Source: Adiantum capillus-veneris (Eukaryota; Streptophyta; Polypodiopsida; Polypodiales; Pteridaceae). Taken from it: a stretch of 64,000 nt of DNA. Under the pieces are notes generated by a model that did no database searches, was not told where the DNA came from, and saw nothing but the letters and a program-made list of their open reading frames with translations. How positions within the stretch are numbered: position 1 is the first letter of the stretch; every line of letters starts with the position of its first letter. The DNA is taken from assembly GCA_014529385.2 (NCBI GenBank), contig CM043966.1, positions 142,092,211-142,156,210 on the forward strand, read 5' to 3'. Both the position numbers and the translations under genes were made by a program. This document shows positions 42,774-53,298 of the stretch, piece by piece.

Positions 42774-44698
42774 GGGGAGCGAGAGAGAACTGATGCTGCC
42801 GCACCAGCTAACCGTGCTATCTTCGAGGTAGGCTTGGATGGGGAGTAATCCGCATCCGATCGTCCTCGAGATAGGCGTGACTGCATAGAGTGTCCAGCCC
42901 AAGCCCAAGTAGACCGAGCCGTGCGTAAAGCAACCTCCTCTGTCCAGGAGTCCTCATGTATGTGTACGTAGCATGGCGGGCTTTGCGTGTTAGTCAAAAA
43001 GTAAACCACAATGTGTCTACATCCTGCTGTGTCTGGAGGTCACAACAAACTTGGCCAATGGCCAAAGAGTCTGTAGCAAGTTTGTAACCCCTAGGTCTCC
43101 CTTGTGATGAGAGAACTCTAGGGCCTGTGTCTGCAGCCACTCCGACACTGAGTCTATAGTCCACTCAGCCTGGTCCGTGCCGCATAGGGGAAAAGAGAAG
43201 CCAACTGCTGAGTCCAAGCCCTCTATCCCCCTAGCTACAAGGAACAACACATGAACTCTGAAGCAGGCTGCCTCAAGGTGTGGTGAGGGGTCGCCGAGAA
43301 ACCATGTAAAGTCATAGGCAAAGAAATCCCAACGACGATGAATGTCAAAGCTCGTCAGACCATGAGGGTGCAAAGGGAGATGTCTGTACCTGAAGAGGGG
43401 GTCGCAAGAAAGGGTGTCCCTCTCTCGCCAAGTGACTCGTGGCAAAGGTGTTGCCAAGAGATCTCCAAGCAGCCGAGGAAGGCTGTGGGACTGGAGCGGG
43501 AGGAGGTGAGGGAGCAGGGGGAGAAAGGGGGGAGGGAGGGCGAGGAGGATCGGCAAAGGTGGGAGGGCGAGATGGAGAGGCAGAGGGGGCGAGGCGAAAG
43601 AGGGGGGGAGCTCGAGGGGGGGGCTGTCGAAGGTGAGGCTGAGGTGGAGGCTGGAGCAGGGGCCTCATTCTACTGTAGAGGGTCGAAACGGTTCCCCGTG
43701 GGAACCCATTGCTGCTGGGCAGGAGCCTGAGGACCACTCTGAGCGCCAGGCTGGCGCGGTGGCCCCTGCCAACGTCGACCACGAACCGATTGCTAGCCCT
43801 CCTCCGCTTGACCCCTAGGCTCGGAGGGTGGCCCTGTCGACGTCGACCACGACCTGCTGCCAGCTCTTCGCTTGAGCCCTAGGCTCGGAGGGTGGCTCTG
43901 CCTGCGTGCTCTATGGCTCTGCCTGTTCTGCTGCTGGCCAGCCCTTGTGGGCTGGGGCTGTGCCTGTGCCTGTGGAGTAGGTCGGGGTCTCCTCCGTGGA
44001 GAGGCCTTCGCAAGATGGCCCATCTGTCGACAAATGAAACACTGATTCGGGAGGCCCGAATACTCCACGCTCTGTCTGAACCAACCCCCACTCACCCGAG
44101 GAAGTAGTATGACCTTCAGGAGAGTGTGGGTGTCCCAACCAGAACTCAAACCGAGGGAATGCCGGCCGCCTTGGCAAATACTGAGGCTGCCGTGCGAGGT
44201 GTCTCCAGGACAGTCCCAATCTCTAAGCCTATCCTGGACAAAAGTGGTAGGTACTCCCTTCTCAAACCAGGAAAGCAGACGGAGATGGAAAGGTCTGCCT
44301 CCTCTACCAGAACATCCGAAGCTGGGTCAAAACCGTGTCTCCATTGTTGAAAGTGGGCGCGAACTGCTTGGATGGTCAAGGGGCTCATCGCGGTGACCTT
44401 GTACGCCATCTCGGATGTCTCAAACTCTATCTGATAGTAGCCGCGTCTGAGGAACTGAACGTCTAAGATCTTGCCCACCACTGCAAGAAGGCGGGCCTGG
44501 AGAAGGTCATGCAACTCTCCTCTGCTGGGTCTGGTGCCGAGAATCTTGCAAATGACGGAAGTCGCCTGCAGGCGTTCCACCTCTGCGGCTAGGCTCGCTT
44601 GCTCGCTCGGAGTGAGAGCAAGTCGAATGGTCGGCTCAGCGGGGTCGGGTGAGGAGACTTATAAGAGTCCCTCTGTGGCGGAGCTTGAGTCTCCATCT
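42770..44698 (-). pseudogene. LINE-3 ORF1
   Basis: The DUF4283-like region (44580-44146) contains GYYQIEFETSEMAYKV and CFPGLRREYLPLLSRIG. The zinc knuckle at about 44040-43998 reads CFICRQMGHLAKAS, so the last zinc ligand Cys is replaced by Ser. A proline-rich linker and the C-terminal domain follow (43556-43017 and 43009-42770, with RRWDFFAYDFTWFLGD and LRTARSTWAWAGHS). It ends SRSP at a TGA that overlaps the ORF2 start. Frame changes lie near 44147, 43800 and 43015. The start near 44698 is placed by analogy with LINE-1 and LINE-2. Confidence 0.8.
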
Positions 44699-45017
44699 GT
44701 GTCTGCTGCTCTAGCGGAGGAGTGGATAAAGATTTTTCTCTGCAGAAAGACCTCGACAAGCACTGTCAAGAAACCAGCATTGCCAGAGCCTGAACGAAAG
44801 AAACCTTCGGGGAGAGCACGGCAGAGAGCGAAATGAGCGGTAGCCCGGGGGGGGGGGGGAGATGGTGCGGGATGGGTTAGAATCAGCAGCACGAGACGGG
44901 CTGGAACGACAGCGAGGGCAATGGGCGGGCGCAATGGCAGGGGCTTGCGACAGGGAGGGGCAGCGCAAGGGAAGGGCAGGGGACAGCGCACGCAGCAAGG
45001 CTGTTGGCAGCGCTTGG

Positions 45018-45050
<33 letters not shown>

Positions 45051-45130
45051 AGGTGCTGGAGAGGGGGGAGCGTGTGGCAGCAGCAGCGAGCCGAGAGGTG
45101 GTCTATCACCGTATCGCCACCTTGCTCACT
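44699..45130 (-). other. LINE-3 5' untranslated region with 30-bp G run
   Basis: A C-rich leader on the minus strand with a homopolymer (G on the plus strand, 45019-45048). The 5' end is near 45130, where copia RT coding sequence starts on the plus strand. No coding region is supported here. Confidence 0.6.
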
Positions 45131-45139
45131 TGCAAATAG

Positions 45140-45230
45140 CTTGTTTTTTTATGGATAATCATTTGATTGTACGCTTTCGAAATAGTCTAACTGACAACGC
45201 TTTGTATGTAAAACATGCAGATGATGTATA
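45140..45230 (+). pseudogene. copia-2 RT fragment upstream of G2 copy B
   Basis: DNHLIVRF, then SLTDNALYVKHADDVY, leads into LNIIVFVDDLLLTYSNE, which resumes at 55882 after the G2 element. The joined order (TDNALYVK before VDDLLLT) is that of Ty1/copia RT. Its left side is cut by LINE-3. Confidence 0.75.
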
Positions 45231-45669
45231 TGTAAGGATTCTAGGTACTGATCCTTAATTAAGTACTTAAACTCATGATTAAGACTTAAGAACTTGAACT
45301 GAACTTAGAAATAAGACTCAGAAGACTCTGTTTTGATTCATTGAGGCTTGAAACTGAGTACAATAGGCTTCTTATATAGGAGACGAAGAGACACAAATGA
45401 AAAGACACATCTCCTGGTGAAGAGACATGACTTTAGACGTAAAGACACATCCTTTCGGCGAAGAGCTGCAACCATTGGGCAAAGAGTTGTACCCGTAGAG
45501 CGAAGGGGTGTGACCAGTCGTCCAAGGAGTGTGGCTTTTGGCGAAGAGGCACGTCTCTTGGGCGAAGGGGTGTGACCATCCAAGCGCAGGGGTCCTTCTT
45601 GGCATGGCACTTTGCGTATCCGCAACTAGGAGTAGATGTATTTCTATTAACATAGTCACAATCGTGACA
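45231..45669 (-). repeat. G2 copy B 3' LTR
   Basis: TATA box TATATAAG (complement of about 45373-45380) and upstream CGAAG-type motifs at 45459, 45480, 45501, 45522, 45542 and 45563, spaced 20-21 bp. The polypurine tract is the complement of 45670-45684. Confidence 0.87.
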
Positions 45670-45698
45670 TTCCCTCCCATTTAAAATGAGAGCCCGTG

Positions 45699-46478
45699 TC
45701 AAAGAAATGATTTCTGATGTTTATAGAACTCTGGAAAAGCATTGAATCTTCGAAAATCTTCAATCTTTGAGTTATCGGAAACCTTTGTCTTAAACCTTTG
45801 CTTCTTGCGAAACCTTTTTGCTTTGATTGCTAAATCCCATGTCGTTGCATTATTCACAGACTTTTTAGAGGAATTTGGCATAATCAGGGTGACTGCAACA
45901 AGAGATTGATCTTCAAAATTCTTCATGTGATGTAAGATTTCTGGTTCAAACTCTTCCAGTGACTGCGAAATATATGGGGAAGAGGAAATTTTCTCAAGGT
46001 ACTCTTCAAATGGGGTAACCTTAACTTTATGAATCACTGGAGAGGATTTTGGCTTGAGACTGTGATCATCTTCCAATAACCGAAAATTCTTCAGAATCAT
46101 CTTTAGGAACTGTCACTTCATGACTTTCAATTGGTATATCATCATCCAGCAAAGAATCAAAGAAAGCATAGTTGTCTTCAGACTCAGAATGTGCAATTGT
46201 CTCCTTATCTTTGTCTTTGTCTGGTAACGAAGTATCGCTTGGAAAACTTCTCGTTTGAAATCATCTTTGTCTTCATCAATTGATTCAATGAAAGTTAATG
46301 AATTCAAAAAATCATCAATAATAATATCTGCATCTGCATCGGAAATCATATTCCCTTCATAATTTACCGTATCATGTCGTTTGACTTGTACACGTGAGGC
46401 TTCAATCACTCGTTCCAAATGAGAAAGCCCGTGTAAAATCAGTTCTCGTCCATCTTTGAACAAGTTGATAGTATGTCC
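45699..46478 (-). pseudogene. G2 copy B region downstream of protease, unidentified
   Basis: A TGA at 46479-46481 separates it from the protease frame (copy A has an Arg codon there). FKDGRELILHGLSH is followed by an acidic segment (46463-46113), and then 46100-45699 gives a Lys/Ser-rich end with LEEFEPEILHHMKNFEDQS and FNAFPEFYKHQKSF. The same sequences occur in copy A. The first part resembles the protease-RT linker of gypsy elements; the rest I cannot assign. Confidence 0.6.
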
Positions 46479-46857
46479 TCAAAAGCTAATTGCGGGATCA
46501 TATTGGAATAACCAATGCTGACCAAGAATCACGTCGTAATAAGATAAAGGCATGACTTCGAAATCCAATTGATCTGCATAAGTTTGAATCTCAAATTGCA
46601 AATGTCGAACTGTCTGATCACAAGTCAAGATTGATCTATCTGCTAATTTCACATCATATAAGTGAGATGTCTTCTGAGTTGGCAAACCAAGCTGTTGAAC
46701 TATTTGAGTGCTGACGAAATTATTCGAGCATCCGCTGTCCACCAAAATATTGATGGAGGGACCATTGATAGTTCCAAGAAGACTCAAAACTTGCTTTGAG
46801 AGAGTCTCCAAAACTGAAGAATTGCACTGAGCATGCTTCATAAGAATAGTCGTATCC
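46479..46857 (-). pseudogene. G2 copy B protease
   Basis: The sequence INILVDSGCSNNFVSTQ contains the D-S-G active site of a retropepsin (near 46739). LTCDQTVRHLQFEIQ and the closing motif YYDVILGQHWLF follow. It would cleave the gag polyprotein. It is separated from gag by LINE-2 and stops at a TGA at 46479. Confidence 0.85.
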
Positions 46858-47269
46858 GAGTATACACACCATTGCTTGGCGCTCGCTGCTACCCTCGCCC
46901 CCCCCAACCCCCCCCTCTCCTGCGCCATCTCTCTCCCCCCCTCCCCCCCAGCGCGCGTTGCCCAGCTGCCTGTACTCGGACCAGCCTACTCGCTCACCTC
47001 AGCCTCAGCCTCAGCCTCCTCGCTCGCTCACCTCAACCTCAGCCCGCTCGCTCACCTCAGTCTCAGTCTCAGTCTCAGCCCGCTCGCTCACCTCAGCCTC
47101 AGCCCGTGCCGCCCCAACTTCGCACTCCCAATTCTTCCGCCTCGCTACCCCCACCCCCTCCCCCCGGGTCTTGCTCAACTGAAGTCGTCAGCATTTTTGG
47201 CGAGCTCGTCCAATCGAGGGCCACATCTCGTCATCGCCTTCTTGCCCTTCTCCACGGCACCAGATACAA

Positions 47270-48361
47270 ATGGAGGCTCATGCTCCACCCCAGAGGGACT
47301 CCTCAGAAGCCCCCTCGCCCGACCCTGCAGAGCCCACCATCCGACTTGCTCTTTCACCGACAGAGCAAGCGAGCCTCGCAGCAGAGGTGGAGCGCCTCCA
47401 GGCGACCTTCGTCATCTGCAAGATTCTCGGCACCAGACCTAGCAGAGGAGAGCTGCGAGACCTTCTCCAGGCCCGCCTTCTTGCAAAGGTGGGCAAGATC
47501 TTGGACGTCCAGTTCCTCGGACAAGGCTACTATCAGATCGAGTTTGAGACCTCCAAGATGGCGTCCAAGGTCATCGCCATGAGCCCTTTGACCATCCGAG
47601 CAGTTGAGCCCACTTTCGACAGTGGAGACATGGTTTTGACCCTGCTTCAAATGTTTTGGTAGAGGAGGCAGACCTTCCCATCTCCGTCTGCTTTCCTGGT
47701 TTGCGGAGGGAGTACCTACTACTTTTGTCCAAGATAGGCTCAGCGATTGTGACTGTCCTATAGAGACACCTCGCACGGCAGTCTCAATAGCTGCCAAGGC
47801 GGTCGGCATTCCCTCAGTTCGCGTTTTGGTTAGGGACACCCACACTCTCCCGAAGGTCATCCTTCTTCCTCGGGTGAGTGGGGGTTGGTTTAGACAGAGC
47901 GTGGAGTATTCGGGCCTCTCGAATCAGTGCTTCATTTGTTGACAGATGGGCCATCTTGTGAAGGCTTGTCCACGGCCTGTCCATGGAGGAGGCCCCGACC
48001 TACATCTCAAGCCCAGCCCCAGCCTTCAAGGGCTGGCCAGCAGCAGCAGGCAGAGACACACAGCACATAGGCAAAGTGACCCTGCGAGCCTAGGGCTCCA
48101 GTGGAGGAGGGTTGGCAGCAGGTTCGTGGTCAACAACGGCAGGGGCCACAACGACAGCCTGACACTCAAAGTGGTCCTCAGGCGCCTGCCGAGCAGCAGT
48201 GGGTTCCCACGGGGAATCGATTCGGTCCTCTTTAGCAGGACGAGGTCCCTCCCCCCCCCCCCCCCCCCCCCCCCCCCCACGAGTTCCCCCCTCCTCTTAA
48301 GCCTCCCCTCCCCGCCTCCTGCTCCCTCTGCCTCTCCTCCTCGCCCCCCTACCCTTGCTGA
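47270..48361 (+). pseudogene. LINE-2 ORF1, N-terminal part
   Basis: The start MEAHAPPQRDSSEAPSPDP at 47270 has no upstream competitor and anchors the start in LINE-1. The DUF4283-like region has TRPSRGELRDLLQARLL and GYYQIEFETSKMAS. A frameshift lies near 47600 and further damage near 47760. The zinc knuckle is broken: about 47928-47990 encodes CFIC then a stop, with MGHLVKACPR after it. A 28-bp C run (48251-48278) lies in the proline-rich linker. The C-terminal domain and the ORF1/ORF2 junction are lost at the hAT insertion. Confidence 0.78.
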
Positions 48362-48489
48362 TCCCAAAGTTGCCTGGAACGGGAACGGGGGCCTCCGGAA
48401 CGTTTCTGGAACGCCCCCCCCTCCCCCCCAAAAAGGCGGAACGGGAACGGGGGCCGGAACGGTAAGTTTAAAATATGCTTAAATTAGGT

Positions 48490-49180
48490 TGGATTTAACT
48501 TATATGTTAGTAGAGAGCCATGCACACTCATTAGTCCAAGTAGATTCCTATTTAGGCATGCTCTGCAATGATTCTTCAGTCTTAAGGGCCAAGGCTTACA
48601 CGCGATTGCGCAATACACAATATATGATTTGGGATCATCCTTCACAAAAGCATCTTGATTCTTCATAGAAAGAACATTAACTCAAAGTTGAAGAATAGAG
48701 TCCAGACTCCATACTCCACACAAAAGCTTGGAGCAAAAAGATAATAGATCATAGATTTTAAAGATGGCTTACAAGGCCAGCCAAGGCGCTACAAAAAGAC
48801 ATGTAGAGGCTAAGAGTGCTAAATAATAACTGTAAGAGTCAATATGTGACAGGTCAAGACTCAATCACTCATATGGTAGTGCAATACAAAAAGGGGGCAA
48901 AGCCGGCGGCCATGAAGGAAACAAATATCAAAACCAATGAGCAATGAGTCATGACTCATGCTTGAAGCTCACCTCTAGGTAGGGGCAAAAGAGCATCCAA
49001 CCCCCCAATTTGTAGTGGAGTCTTGGACGTCGTGAATATCATCCCAATCCTCCTGCATAGGCTCATCCTCATGCGTATCCTCCTGCCTCTCCAAGCACCT
49101 CTGCCTCTGTCTCCATCTCCCACTGTAGAAAGGGATCTGTCACTTTGGATGCTGACTTGCAAAGCATTCTTAAGTTTGCA
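48490..49180 (-). other. hAT 3' region, no clear coding sequence
   Basis: This part lies beyond the recognisable transposase. Short frames occur but none is convincing. It may hold a degraded dimerisation domain and 3' untranslated sequence. Confidence 0.4.
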
Positions 49181-51165
49181 CTGACAAAAACAAGGTCATT
49201 TGCTTTCTTCACTCCAAGCAAGAGGAGCTAACCGCTTGGCTGAGAATGCGGACGGCCAGTTGCTGGGACCATCTGAACCATTTTCTTGCCATCACAAGAT
49301 GAAGGAAATCTTGGTGCGATCAATTTGGGCATCGGTTGTCCCAAATGATCCTCGCATATCCCTGTAAAATGCAAGCTAATCCTTTATCTTGCGTTGCATG
49401 TCACGTTCAGGGTGAAGCTTCTTCAAGATGGCGTTCCAATGTGTTTACCTCCGAATCATACTCCTGCCCTGCACCCTGGAACTCTGGGTCCAACACAAAA
49501 GCTGCACCATGAAGAGGTGAACTATAGGCTTTCTACCTGCTACTGCAAAGCTCTTTGATTTCTTTGAGCCTATCTGGGTCCTGCTCATACTCTTCAAGGG
49601 CCTCGACCATGCGATCCATTGCTTCATAGACCTTGCCAATGCAAGGTTGCATACCATCCATCACTCTAAGCAAGTGGATCACTGGTTTCACCATTTTGTC
49701 AATACTCTTTAGGGACTCCCAGAACTCAGGATCCTCCACCTTCCTTGTACAAATGATCCCTGCGACTGTACTTGCATGGATGTCTGAGCAAACTCTGTAC
49801 TGATGAAGAGCTTCCGCATTGCACTTTGACACTCTACAAAGCGGCTCACCATTAGATAGTTGTAGGCGAAGCGGGTCTCACAATACTTTAGAAGCACTTT
49901 GCCCCCCGACCGCTTCAAGAACTCGGCTCGAAGTATGTTGTGGTTGTTGATGAAAGCAACCACCTTTGACGTGGATGCAATGAGAGGCTCTATCCAAGGT
50001 AGTTTGCCGGAATCCTTCAAGAGGTTGTTAAGGCAATGTGCCATGCAAAAAGCCATCGTGATGTGAGGATAAGTGCCTGCCAAAATAGCTCCGGCTGCCC
50101 TGTTTGATGCCTCTCCATCGGTGACCAGACCTATCACAAGGTCCGACCCAATGGTCTCTATAGCGGAGGCCCACTCACCCGCAAGGACATCTGCTGATTT
50201 TCCTGTCTCCGTGGCGTCATGGGAGTGGGCAAAATACATCTCCCCTATGGAATAGGCAACAATGCCATGGATGGACCTCCTCCTAGTGTCGCTCCATCCA
50301 TCCGCAATGAGGGTCACGCCATACTTTGTCCATTGCCTCTTCATGTTGAGGGTTGCCATCTCCACAACGGCCTTCTCTCTATCGAGTAGAGTAGTACAGA
50401 GGGCCTCGGAAGAGGGTGGCACGTAGCGTGTCCCATACTCTCCAATCCTCGTACACATGGTCTTGAAGTACTCCGACCTAGACATTGTACACAAGAGGTA
50501 TTAATATTTACTATTTAGATGAGGATGAGAATCGAGATGATTGATTGTATGAAAAATCGAAAATGATAGTAAGTCTTACCGAGCCTTTATGAAGGGGATG
50601 TGATCGTGATAGAAAAAGCGGGCAACACTTGCATCCACATTCTCCTTTCTTTTTGGATCCCAAGTGGTATGTAGGGTGCGTTGGTGAGATTTGGGAGTGG
50701 AGACCGGAGTAGTATTAGGCATTGAAAATGCCGATTGAAATGATGTCGTCGTTGTCTTCGTCGTTGCTGCATTGCTATCACCACCAACCGATGTAGAAGG
50801 TGTAGAAGAGGGGAAAACCAAGTTGCTGGGGTCGATTGCGGGACGCTTAGGCCTTGCCGCTTCTTTCTCTTCTTTGTTGGCTTTGATGGCGGCATCCTTG
50901 GCTTCAAATTCCTTCAACCATTGCTCGTTGACGGCCTTGCATATTGCTACGTGTTGTCCCTCTAGCTTAAGGAGGTGAGCAGGACTTTGGTTGTGCCGGA
51001 TTGCCGTTCGAAGCCGCATAGTTTGCACTTCCATGCGCGTGCACCACCGGACTTTCCCAACGCTGGGGAATGCACTTCATCCCATTCATCCCACCATGAT
51101 GCTTCGTTCTTCTTCTTCTTGGCACCCAAGGGATCACGTTCGCTTGATGCGGAAGCTTGCGCCAT
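49181..51165 (-). pseudogene. hAT transposase (BED finger, DUF659-like core), with one intron
   Basis: ATG at 51165-51163 starts MAQASASSERD. A BED zinc finger follows: WDEVHSPALGKSGG, CKLCGFERQSGTTKV, then after a frameshift near 51000 AHLLKLEGQHVAIC. An Ala/Thr/Ser-rich stretch leads to VARFFYHDHIPFIKAR, where a 102-nt intron (50579-50478) is spliced. The core has VTLIADGWSDTRRRSIHGIV, VIGLVTDGEASNRAAG and AFCMAHCLNNLLKDSG, typical of DUF659/hAT. The C-terminal part is in other frames (FWESLKSIDKMVKPVIHLLR, 49832-49533). The protein would cut and paste the transposon; the finger frameshift and later ones inactivate it. Confidence 0.85.
50478..50579 (-). other. Spliceosomal intron in hAT transposase
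   Basis: On the minus strand the donor is G|GTAAGACTT (intron starts 50579) and the acceptor ATGTCTAG|G (ends 50478). Removing these 102 nt joins ...IKA-R and SEYFKTM in frame and eliminates the in-frame TAA at 50578-50576. AT content is high, as in plant introns. Confidence 0.78.
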
Positions 51166-51194
51166 ACGTGATGAGACTCGAGAGAGGAAGGAAT

Positions 51195-51198
<4 letters not shown>

Positions 51199-51252
<54 letters not shown>
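51199..51252 (+). repeat. (GA)n microsatellite upstream of hAT gene
   Basis: About 27 GA repeats lie just upstream of the transposase ATG (minus strand CT). A TATA-like CTATATAAG (complement of about 51579-51587) lies farther upstream and could be its promoter. Confidence 0.85.
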
Positions 51253-51255
<3 letters not shown>

Positions 51256-51605
51256 TGATGGCACAGTGGAGAGTGATGGAGTCTTGACCCTCAAGCTTGA
51301 GCCTTGATACTTAAAGCCTTGAGGCCCAAGGGAGAGAGAGAGAGAGGTGACGAATGAGTGAATCATGACTCGAGACTCGAAGTTGAGAGAGATGGAGAGG
51401 TGGAGCTTGAGGGAGAAGTGGAGCGGCAACTTGCAAGCGTCAAGCTTGAGCCTTGAGGCCCAAGGGAGGTAGAGTGAGTGCCTTGGGAGAGAGAGAGTGC
51501 CTTGCCTTGGCCCTTGACTCTTGAGAGAGGAAAGTTGAGGGGCTTATGCTTCATTGCCTTGAGGCTTGAGGGCCTTGGCTTATATAGGAGAGGAGAAGAC
51601 CCCCT

Positions 51606-52815
51606 CTTTTGACCTGGAGGCATTCAGGGTGGGGTATGTATGACTATTGCAGATTCCTTGGAGCAGGCCATTGTGGGCAGAGGGATTATTGTGCCAGGCA
51701 GGGCTCGGTGGATCACCATGCCTTGTGGGCTTCCTGAATATATATGCGCCCAATGTGGCGAGTGCACGAGCTAAGTTTTGGTCACAGAATGTTGAGTCTT
51801 TGCCGTAGGTAGAGCAGTGGTGCATAGGGGGTGATTTTAACATGTTGGAGGACCCTTCTGACAGGATTGGTGGTAGCCATGCTATTGTGCATGGAGTTGA
51901 GCTGGCAGCTTGGGAGCGGTTTTGTATGACTGAGGGTTTCGGATGTGTGGCAGCACTCTAGCTTCGTGAGGCCCCCAGACAGCCTAGCCTTCTCTCGCTC
52001 GGACCGCAGAGTGGGAGGAGTGAATGTATCGCGGATAGATCGCTTCTACACTAGTGACCATTTCTGTGACTCAATTGGCATTCTGGCAGGGACTTCCTTC
52101 TGGGACTGTGCACCAGTGATCCTCACAGTGGCAGATAGGCAGAGGAGGGGGAGCACGATGCTTCGCATCCTTGAGAGGGTCTTGCTGGACTCTGCACTCA
52201 GAGGGCAAGTGGAGGCTCTTTGGACAGAGAGCTTGGATATGCAGGATTCTCTTGCTGACAGAGTGGCCTCAGGACTAGCCCAGCTTAGTCGTTTCTTTCT
52301 CCAGGAGTCTTTGGCTCGCCTGGCTGCAGCGAGAGAGGAGGAGCAGTGTCTCAGACGGGGCGTTGTTTCCTTGCAGAGGATGCAGGAGCAACATCCAGAT
52401 AGTCCTTGGTTGGAGGAGCAGTTACAACAGGCTCTCCAGGAGCTTGTTAGCACAGAGGAGCGGCGCAATGAGTTTGCTTCGACAGGCATCTTAGTGGACG
52501 CAGGTGGGTGATAGAGTGACTGGTGCTTTCTTCGAGGCAGTGGGACCTCGACATACGCATGCCAAGGTCAGTCAATTGAGGAGGTCGGACGGGTCAGTTG
52601 CTTTTGAGCCAGAGGACATGCGTGTAGTTGCTAGTGACTTTTACCATGAGTTACTGTCTGCAGACCTCGGTCAGAGCGTCAGGATGCATACAGGGAGCAG
52701 GTGTGGGCACATATGCCTTGCCTTGTGACTGAGGAGATGCGTCAGAGGCTTGAGCTACCAGTTCAGCTTTAGGAGTTGCACAAACTCTTAGTGCACTTCC
52801 CCGTGGTAGCTGACT
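51606..52815 (+). pseudogene. LINE-2 ORF2 endonuclease part
   Basis: The first part is missing; sequence resumes at DLEAFRVGY-equivalent bases (compare 15068 in LINE-1). YICAQ/IYAPNVASA and HMLEDPSDRIGG-type sequence are frameshifted; 51945-52511 is open and encodes WQHSSFVRPPDSLAFSRSDR, FCDSIGILAGTSFWDCAPV and the coiled EEEQCLRRGVVSLQRMQEQH. In the catalytic SDH motif the bases give WDCAP, so Ser and the catalytic His are changed. The RT begins (EEMRQRLELPVQL) and breaks off near 52815. Confidence 0.75.
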
Positions 52816-53282
52816 CCACAGGAGTGGTGCAGTGAGAGGGACGAGTGCTGGGAGCTTATCAGTGGCCTGACACTCTGGTTCATCTGGCGGGCCCGTTGCT
52901 TCCGCATCTTTGAGGCTCGCCTTGTACCACCAGTAGAGACTGTTCACGATCTTTGGCTAGAGCTGATCCACACTCTCAGAGGACAACTCGAGAGACTCCA
53001 AGGCAGCTCTGACCGCATGCGGGAGCGCAGAGAGGCTTTTCTTCGACTCTGGCTCCTTGGCCTTTTTTCAGCATGGTCCAGGGTGTACTCAGATGGCACT
53101 ACCGTCCACTTGTGTGGCTTTTCCCTCCTCCCATTTCTTGATTTAGCCTCATTGTACATATTGTGTTTTTTCATTGGGAGAGTCTCCCCATCATGGTTGT
53201 TGTAGCCCTCTCTCGAAGAGGTGGTTGTAGCCCTATGGGCAATTTCATTAACTAATAGAAGGATCTTTTTCTCGGGAAAAAA
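52816..53282 (+). other. LINE-2 ORF2 tail and 3' untranslated region
   Basis: From CTCCACAGGAGTGG the sequence matches the LINE-3 tail (complement of 18690 downwards). One frame gives FIWRARCFRIFEARLV and GSSDRMRERREAFLRLW. After about 53110 it is non-coding and ends in GGGAAAAAAAAG before the target duplication. Confidence 0.72.
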
Positions 53283-53298
53283 AAGAATAGTCGTATCC

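Larger units (their letters stand above)
48362..51605 (-). mobile_element. hAT DNA transposon remnant inside LINE-2
   Basis: LINE-2 sequence stops after GCTGATCC (48361) and resumes at about 51606, with roughly 1 kb of LINE missing. The left end starts CAAAGTTGCCTGG and carries repeated GGAACG motifs (about 48376-48462), plausible as a terminal and subterminal hAT region. No matching inverted repeat is seen at the right end, so that end was probably lost in the same deletion. It encodes a hAT transposase with a BED finger on the minus strand. Confidence 0.75.
46858..53282 (+). mobile_element. LINE-2 with 16-bp target duplication, internally deleted
   Basis: The target duplication AAGAATAGTCGTATCC is perfect at 46842-46857 and 53283-53298, and a short A tail precedes the second copy. 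This is a classic LINE insertion, into the G2 copy B between gag and protease. ORF1 (47270-48361) is followed by a hAT transposon, then ORF2 endonuclease from 51606. The RT and zinc-binding domain are missing (junction near 52815), and the family's 3' end follows. Confidence 0.92.

Noticed and set aside
50991-51287. Arg/Glu repeat protein frame opposite the hAT transposase
   Set aside because: It translates the (GA)n microsatellite and the antisense of the BED finger.
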